This document shows positions 13,597-16,999 of a stretch of 16,999 nt of DNA, piece after piece. The position numbers were made by a program, and so were the translations under genes. Each line of letters opens with the position of its first letter. Position 1 is the first letter of the stretch. Source of the stretch: Candidatus Portnoyibacteriota bacterium. Its GTDB lineage: Bacteria; Patescibacteriota; Minisyncoccia; RBG-13-40-8-A; JAUWHN01. The DNA lies in NCBI GenBank assembly GCA_030605865.1, contig JAUWHN010000035.1:1-16999 (forward strand), in the 5' to 3' direction. The notes under the pieces are model-generated. The model saw only the letters and a list, made by a program, of their open reading frames with translations. It was not told the DNA's origin and ran no database searches.

Positions 13597-14295
13597 ATGA
13601 GGAAAACTATTTTTGCAAATAATGAATATTACCATATTTATAATCGCGGTGTAGATAAGCGAAAAGTTTTTCTTGACAGGAATGATTACATTCGTTTTAT
13701 CCATAACCTCTACGAATTTAATGACCAAAAACGAGCTCCAGAATTTGTTCGAATAGCTAACCATAATATTGGAGGTGTGGGAGGCTCAACCTCACACATA
13801 GAAAAACCAAGGGAAAAATTAGTAGAAGTTATTTGTTTCTGCCAAATGCCTAATCATTTCCATTTGATTTTAAAACAATTAATTGAGGACGGTGTTTCAA
13901 GATTCATGCATAAACTAGGCACGGGTTATACAATGGCTTTTAATATTAAACATAAAAGAAGTGGTTCTCTTTTTCAAGGAAGGTTTAAGTCTGTGCATAT
14001 CGAAAATGAAACTTATCTCACTCATCTTTCTCGATATACCCACCTTAACCCGACCGAACTAATAGAACCGGGATGGAAAGAAGTGGGAATAAAAAACTGG
14101 GAAGAAATAAACGAATCTTTAGAAAACTATCGTTGGTCTAGTTATCCTGATTATATTGGCAGGAAAAATTTTCCGTCAATTACTGATAGAGAATTACTTT
14201 TAAGCATTTTTGGCAACGAACAGGAATACAAAAAATTTGTTAAACAATGGATAGCTAAAGACCTTGCAAATATAGAAGATTTAATTTTAGAGTAA
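13597..14295 (+). CDS. REP-associated tyrosine transposase (Y1/HUH, IS200-like)
   Basis: 232 aa, within the usual range. Y1 HUH enzymes cut one DNA strand at a hairpin and form a covalent Tyr-DNA link. The HUH motif is MPNHFHLIL with H87 and H89, and the catalytic Tyr is Y147 in SRYTHLNPTE. Other family marks are EYYHIYNRGVDKRKVF (10-25), SGSLFQGRFKSV (122-133) and YRWSSYPDYIG (178-188). It looks intact. Residues about 60-68 (GVGGSTSHI) are encoded by a degenerate copy of its own REP hairpin, placed in the variable loop before the HUH strand. The start ATG 13597 lies just after the left REP; no Shine-Dalgarno is seen. No accessory TnpB gene is present. It sits between the glycan genes and holB. 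Confidence 0.93.
   Translation: MRKTIFANNEYYHIYNRGVDKRKVFLDRNDYIRFIHNLYEFNDQKRAPEFVRIANHNIGGVGGSTSHIEKPREKLVEVICFCQMPNHFHLILKQLIEDGVSRFMHKLGTGYTMAFNIKHKRSGSLFQGRFKSVHIENETYLTHLSRYTHLNPTELIEPGWKEVGIKNWEEINESLENYRWSSYPDYIGRKNFPSITDRELLLSIFGNEQEYKKFVKQWIAKDLANIEDLILE
13775..13799. repeat. REP hairpin, degenerate in-frame copy inside the transposase gene
   Basis: 23 of 25 bases match the consensus hairpin. The differences are position 1 (A to G) and position 6 (T to G). In this reading frame positions 6-8 of the consensus read TGA; the change at 13780 makes GGA and keeps the frame open, at the cost of one stem pair. Confidence 0.88.
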
Positions 14296-14299
14296 CCTT

Positions 14300-14354
14300 A
14301 CGTAATTATGTGTGAGGCTCAACCTCACACATACAACCTCACACATAATTACGT
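14300..14354. repeat. Nested REP palindrome right of the transposase gene
   Basis: A full hairpin (14308-14332) is followed by ACAA and a third arm CCTCACACAT (14337-14346). The outer arms ACGTAATTATGTGTGAGG (14300-14317) and their perfect complement (14337-14354) are 18 bp. The left arm can therefore pair with either right arm, giving two mutually exclusive structures. It lies between the transposase stop and the holB promoter. Confidence 0.88.
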
Positions 14355-14373
14355 GTACTTAATGCTTTGAAGC

Positions 14374-14403
14374 TTGTCAATGGCTTTAGAGTTGTGGTAA
14401 AAT
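14374..14403 (+). promoter_or_regulatory. Promoter of holB, apparently leaderless
   Basis: TTGTCA (14374-14379), an 18-base spacer, TAAAAT (14398-14403) preceded by an extended TG. Seven bases after the -10 is the A of ATG 14410, so transcription should begin at or next to the start codon. No Shine-Dalgarno is present. Confidence 0.65.
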
Positions 14404-14409
14404 AATTGT

Positions 14410-15138
14410 ATGATTGGGCAAGAGCATATTTTAAATTATCTTAAAAAGAGTATAGAAAAAGATAGGGTTAGTCACGCCTATTTATTTATTGGCCCAGCCC
14501 ATTCAGAAAAAAAAGAAACAGCTTTATGGTTCGCAAAGTGTTTGGAATGTCAGAACCCGGATATTACTCAAATTACAGTCCTTGAAGACAAGCAAGAAAT
14601 TAGCATTGAACAAATCAGGGAGCTAAAAAGATATTTAAGCTTGTCTCCGCATAGCAGTCCTTTCAAAACAGCGATAATTGAAAGGGCTGAAAAGATGACT
14701 CCGGAAGCAGCTAATGCCTTATTGAAAACCCTGGAGGAGCCAAGAGGCAATGCGGTTTTAATCTTAACAACTAACATTCCTTCAGCATTGCCCGATACTA
14801 TTATATCCCGCTGTGAAGAGATAAAGTTTAGAGCGCCTGCTTTAGATAAAATATCCAAGGATTTTATAAAAAAAGAATGCACAGACGTTCTTCAAAAACC
14901 CCTAAATGATATTTTTAAATATATAGAAAAAATATGTAAACCTGCCCGCTATAGCGGGAACAAAACAGAAATTCTTAATTTATTAGATAGTTGGTTGTTT
15001 TGGTTTAGAGAGCAGGAATCGCCTGAGAATTTTATAAAAATTCTCAAAGAAATTCAGAAGACAAAAAATTTGGTTTTGAATACTAATGTCAATAAGCGCT
15101 TAGCTTTAGAAAATTTAGTTTTATGTATAAAGAATTAA
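14410..15138 (+). CDS. holB: DNA polymerase III delta' subunit (HolB-like), short form
   Basis: 242 aa, shorter than the roughly 330 usual. Delta' is the fixed part of the clamp loader that places the sliding clamp on DNA. The AAA+ framework is clear: start MIGQEHILNYLKKSI, SHAYLFIGP (about 20-29), NALLKTLEEP (about 102-111) and the ISRCEEIKF sensor (SRC) motif (about 134-142). The P-loop region is GPAHSEKKETA, lacking a proper GxxGxGK(T/S), as expected for a delta' that does not hydrolyse ATP. The zinc module normally following the first helix is nearly gone: only C-L-E-C remains before NPDI. A 14-base palindrome encodes PARYSG near residue 180. DnaX would be longer and have a true Walker A. 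The gene overlaps frr by 16 bases. Confidence 0.88.
   Translation: MIGQEHILNYLKKSIEKDRVSHAYLFIGPAHSEKKETALWFAKCLECQNPDITQITVLEDKQEISIEQIRELKRYLSLSPHSSPFKTAIIERAEKMTPEAANALLKTLEEPRGNAVLILTTNIPSALPDTIISRCEEIKFRAPALDKISKDFIKKECTDVLQKPLNDIFKYIEKICKPARYSGNKTEILNLLDSWLFWFREQESPENFIKILKEIQKTKNLVLNTNVNKRLALENLVLCIKN
14945..14958. repeat. In-frame palindrome in holB
   Basis: CCCGCTATAGCGGG is a perfect 14-base palindrome, encoding part of CKPARYSGNK in the linker before the C-terminal helical domain. It is a single hairpin with a very small loop and GC-rich arms in AT-rich surroundings. Confidence 0.7.
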
Positions 15139-15677
15139 TAGATAATCTCAAGCCAGAGTTAGATAAAACGATTGAATTCCTCAAAAGTGAGTTTTTGAAA
15201 ATAAAAACCAGCCGGGCAACGCCAGCTATGGTTGAAGATATCGAAGTAGAATGCTATGACCAAAAATTACCAATTAAGCAGTTGGGGAGTATTAATATAC
15301 CCCAGCCAAGACTAATTATTGTGCAGCCGTGGGATAAAAATATTTTACCTGAACTTGAAAAAGCGATTAGACATTCTTCCGGCTTAAGCCCGGTTGTGGA
15401 CAACGATATTATCAGGATAAATATTCCACCTCTTTCCGAAGAGCAAAGAAAAGAATATGTAAAGATTATTAATGAAAAAACCGAAGAAGCCAGGATATCA
15501 ATTCGTCATAAACGGGAAGAAATCTGGAAAGAAATTCAGGAAGGTGAAAGGGCAGGGGAGATAAGAGAAGATGATAAATTTAGAGGCAAAGACGAGTTGC
15601 AAAAGCTAATTGATGAATATAATGAGAAAGTTGAAGAAATGAGGAAAAATAAAGAATCCGAAATAATGACTGTTTAA
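15123..15677 (+). CDS. frr: Ribosome recycling factor
   Basis: 184 aa, the normal length. RRF works with EF-G to split the post-termination ribosome. The three-helix domain and the small beta domain are recognisable: TSRATPAMVEDIEVECY (about 29-45), LPIKQLGSINIPQPRLIIVQPWD (about 49-71), IRINIPPLSEEQRKEYVK (about 97-114) and the C-terminal helix ending EEMRKNKESEIMTV. It begins inside the end of holB (16-base overlap), which suggests translational coupling, and lies four bases before the rseP ATG. No Shine-Dalgarno is visible. Confidence 0.97.
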   Translation: MYKELIDNLKPELDKTIEFLKSEFLKIKTSRATPAMVEDIEVECYDQKLPIKQLGSINIPQPRLIIVQPWDKNILPELEKAIRHSSGLSPVVDNDIIRINIPPLSEEQRKEYVKIINEKTEEARISIRHKREEIWKEIQEGERAGEIREDDKFRGKDELQKLIDEYNEKVEEMRKNKESEIMTV

Positions 15678-15681
15678 AAAT

Positions 15682-16797
15682 ATGCTACTAACAATAATTG
15701 TATTTATACTAATATTGGGTCTGTTGATTTTCTCCCATGAATTTGGACATTTTATTGCTGCCAAAAAAGCAGGGATGAAAGTTGAAGAATTCGGTTTTGG
15801 TTTCCCGCCAAGAATTTTTAGCATTAAAAAAGGCGAAACTATATATTCTATAAATCTATTTCCCATAGGTGGATTTGTAAAAATTCAGGGCGAACAAAGG
15901 CCAAAGAAACCAGCCCGAGGCTGGTCCGCCATAGGCGGGAAAAAAGACAAACGAGCATTCTATAATAAACCGATCTGGCAAAGGGCAATAGTACTTGTTA
16001 TGGGGGTAATTATGAACCTATTTTTAGCAGCAGTGCTGCTTAGTATTGTCCACGGAATAGGTGCCCCGACTGTTATTGAAGAAGAAATTGAACAAAATGT
16101 TCGCAATATTCAAATTCAAATTATTGAGGTGGCTGTAAATTCGCCGGCTGAAGAAGCAGGAATAAAAATGGGAGATGCAATAAAGCAGTTAGTGATTAAC
16201 GATTCGCGGTTTATAATCTACGAAGTAGGGGATGTACAAAGACTCGTGGCCAGACATGCTGGTAAGGAAATTACCTTATTTATTAAAAGAGGAGATGAAG
16301 TATTAGAAAAGATTTTGACACCAAGGATTTCTCCTCCTGAAAACGAAGGGCCAATAGGTATTGCTTTAGCAAAAACCGGCTTAGTAACCTATCCCTGGTA
16401 TTTAGCAATTTGGCAGGGATTTAAGACAACTGGCCAGTTGATTGTGACTTTTATTAGTTTATTCTATCACTTACTTAAAACACTTATTTTGGAGGGAGTT
16501 TTAATTGGCGAGATAGCCGGACCAGTGGGAATTGCTGTTTTGACTTCTCAAATTACTAAGTTAGGCCTGGTTTATATTTTGCAATTCACCGCTATTATTT
16601 CCATCAATTTAGCTATTATTAATGTCCTTCCTTTTCCAGCTTTAGATGGCGGTCGACTTTTATTTTTAGCTATTGAGAAAATTAAACGCTCGCCAGTTAG
16701 TGCTAAGGTAGAGAATTTGGTTAATGGCATTGGCTTTGCTTTATTAATTGCTTTAATGCTTTTAGTAACATTTAGAGATATCGCCAAATTACTCTAA
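15682..16797 (+). CDS. rseP: Site-2 membrane metalloprotease RseP
   Basis: 371 aa. A zinc metalloprotease that cuts transmembrane segments, for example of anti-sigma factors or remnant signal peptides. The zinc site H19-E20-F-G-H23 lies in the first helix, and the third ligand is D322 in LDGGRL near the end. FGFPPRIF and the YSINLFPIGGFVKIQGE beta-hairpin follow the first helix. A single PDZ-like domain spans about 145-225 (NSPAEEAGIKMGDAI). Further helices lie near 105-125, 275-310 and 345-365. A double palindrome encodes ARGWSAIGG (about 77-86) in the loop before the second helix, a place where the family varies. It lies four bases after frr and 37 before proS, as in many bacteria where frr, rseP and proS are neighbours. 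Confidence 0.95.
   Translation: MLLTIIVFILILGLLIFSHEFGHFIAAKKAGMKVEEFGFGFPPRIFSIKKGETIYSINLFPIGGFVKIQGEQRPKKPARGWSAIGGKKDKRAFYNKPIWQRAIVLVMGVIMNLFLAAVLLSIVHGIGAPTVIEEEIEQNVRNIQIQIIEVAVNSPAEEAGIKMGDAIKQLVINDSRFIIYEVGDVQRLVARHAGKEITLFIKRGDEVLEKILTPRISPPENEGPIGIALAKTGLVTYPWYLAIWQGFKTTGQLIVTFISLFYHLLKTLILEGVLIGEIAGPVGIAVLTSQITKLGLVYILQFTAIISINLAIINVLPFPALDGGRLLFLAIEKIKRSPVSAKVENLVNGIGFALLIALMLLVTFRDIAKLL
15910..15938. repeat. In-frame palindrome pair in rseP
   Basis: CCAGCC-CGA-GGCTGG (15910-15924), one base, CCGCC-ATA-GGCGG (15926-15938). The design, two perfect small hairpins with 3-base loops separated by one base, is the same as in the WbaZ-like gene. The first hairpin shares CAGCC/GGCTG arms with the copies in that gene and in rpoA. 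Confidence 0.85.
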
Positions 16798-16803
16798 AAT
16801 TAA

Positions 16804-16826
16804 CGAATAACGAATCCCTTGCGAAT
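16804..16826. repeat. CGAAT motifs before proS
   Basis: CGAAT occurs at 16804, 16811 and 16822 in the short rseP-proS gap, echoing the array before rpoA. No good promoter is visible, so proS is probably read from upstream. Confidence 0.5.
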
Positions 16827-16834
16827 TTATTGAT

Positions 16835-16999
16835 ATGCTACAATCAAGACTATTTGGAAAAACAACTAAATCAGTTCCTGCTGAGATAAGAAATATAAGC
16901 TATAAATACCTTTATAAGGGCGGATTCATCAGGCAAATAGTAGCCGGGAGGTATGCTTTTTTACCATTGGGTTTTAGGGTTTGGAACAAGATTTTTAAT
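16835..16999 (+). CDS. proS: Prolyl-tRNA synthetase, partial (N-terminal 55 residues)
   Basis: Open from ATG 16835 to the window end. ProRS charges tRNA-Pro with proline. The N-terminus MLQSRLFGKTTKSVPAEIRN, then LYKGGFIRQIVAGRYAFLPL and GFRVWNKI, is the class II ProRS start (compare the bacterial pattern AGFIRQ-x2-G-x2-x-LPLG-x2-V). The catalytic motifs lie beyond the window, so the bacterial or archaeal/eukaryal subtype cannot be fully decided; this start looks bacterial. The position after rseP fits common gene order. Confidence 0.92.
   Translation, partial: MLQSRLFGKTTKSVPAEIRNISYKYLYKGGFIRQIVAGRYAFLPLGFRVWNKIFN

Larger units (their letters stand above)
13551..14350. mobile_element. REP-flanked Y1 transposase unit (RAYT type, about 800 bp)
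   Basis: The unit is bounded by a perfect 13-bp inverted repeat: AATTATGTGTGAG (13551-13563) and CTCACACATAATT (14338-14350). Inside each end is a full 25-bp hairpin (13565-13589 and 14308-14332), and in the middle the transposase gene. The left end has an extra left half-arm and the right end an extra right half-arm, so the ends mirror each other. Hairpin ends plus a Y1 HUH enzyme fit the IS200/RAYT group, in which the enzyme binds single-stranded hairpins. The exact ends are inferred and no target-site evidence is available. Confidence 0.75.

Noticed and set aside
13551..14350. Classical DDE insertion sequence with target-site duplication
   Set aside because: The encoded enzyme is a Y1 HUH protein, and no convincing direct duplication borders the inverted repeats.
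11958..14354. CRISPR array from repeated 25-bp palindromes
   Set aside because: Spacing is irregular (hundreds of bases to over 1.5 kb), copies lie inside genes, and no cas gene is present.
14410..15138. DnaX (tau/gamma) instead of HolB
   Set aside because: The P-loop is degenerate, the zinc module is missing and the protein is far too short, all favouring delta'.
15379..15393. GGCTTAAGCC palindrome in frr as another in-frame insertion
   Set aside because: It encodes the native, conserved GLSP segment of RRF without added length, so it is probably chance.

Overview
The window looks like a piece of a reduced, AT-rich bacterial genome of the candidate phyla radiation (Patescibacteria, most likely a Parcubacteria-type lineage). 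This is inferred from gene content and style, not from a marker search. The signs are very tight gene packing with 1-nt gaps and 4-16 nt overlaps, almost no Shine-Dalgarno sequences, short or absent 5' leaders, shortened forms of standard proteins (L13, HolB), a PEGA-domain membrane protein, a membrane-anchored baseplate-J-like protein, and a CPR-style REP-associated Y1 transposase.

Layout. 1-1038 (minus) is the 5' part of a secreted FecR/DUF6600-type protein that runs off the window. It has its own consensus promoter, a strong Shine-Dalgarno and a higher GC content than the rest. 1293-2693 encodes a single-pass membrane protein with a charged repeat tail. 2732-6740 is the translation/transcription block infA-rpmJ-rpsM-rpsK-rpsD-rpoA-rplQ-rplM-rpsI, started by a good promoter whose -35 overlaps the upstream stop codon. 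rpmJ is only 37 codons long. RpoA has no C-terminal domain and ends in a lysine-rich tail. 6751-8958 is an O-antigen-ligase-like polytopic protein fused to TPRs, convergent with a PEGA/beta-propeller-like protein (8960-10417, minus). That gene diverges from mreB (10489-11490), and the two promoters appear to share one palindromic -35 box. mreB has no ATG, GTG or TTG at the proper N-terminus; ATA at 10489 is the best start. mreB is followed by two GT4 glycosyltransferases, a REP-flanked Y1 transposase (RAYT), then holB (apparently leaderless)-frr-rseP-proS (partial).

The most interesting feature is palindromic DNA that has entered reading frames. One family is a 25-bp hairpin (10-bp stems, CTCAA loop) that flanks the RAYT gene on both sides. 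It also lies in frame inside the upstream glycosyltransferase and inside the RAYT gene itself, where a single T-to-G difference removes the TGA stop the consensus would create in that frame. A second, GC-rich family of small hairpins, often two side by side with 1-4-nt loops, lies in frame in linkers or tails of rpoA, the ligase-TPR gene, the PEGA gene, the WbaZ-like glycosyltransferase, holB and rseP. The 25-bp family has an obvious candidate driver (the RAYT). The GC-rich family has none in the window.

Functionally, the window joins core translation and transcription (ribosomal proteins, IF-1, RNA polymerase alpha, RRF, prolyl-tRNA synthetase), replication (HolB), cell shape (MreB), surface glycan assembly (two GT4 enzymes, ligase-like protein) and envelope proteolysis (RseP). 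No tRNA, rRNA, CRISPR array or convincing intrinsic terminator was seen. No stretch above 300 bases lacks a gene; the longest gap is 1039-1292.
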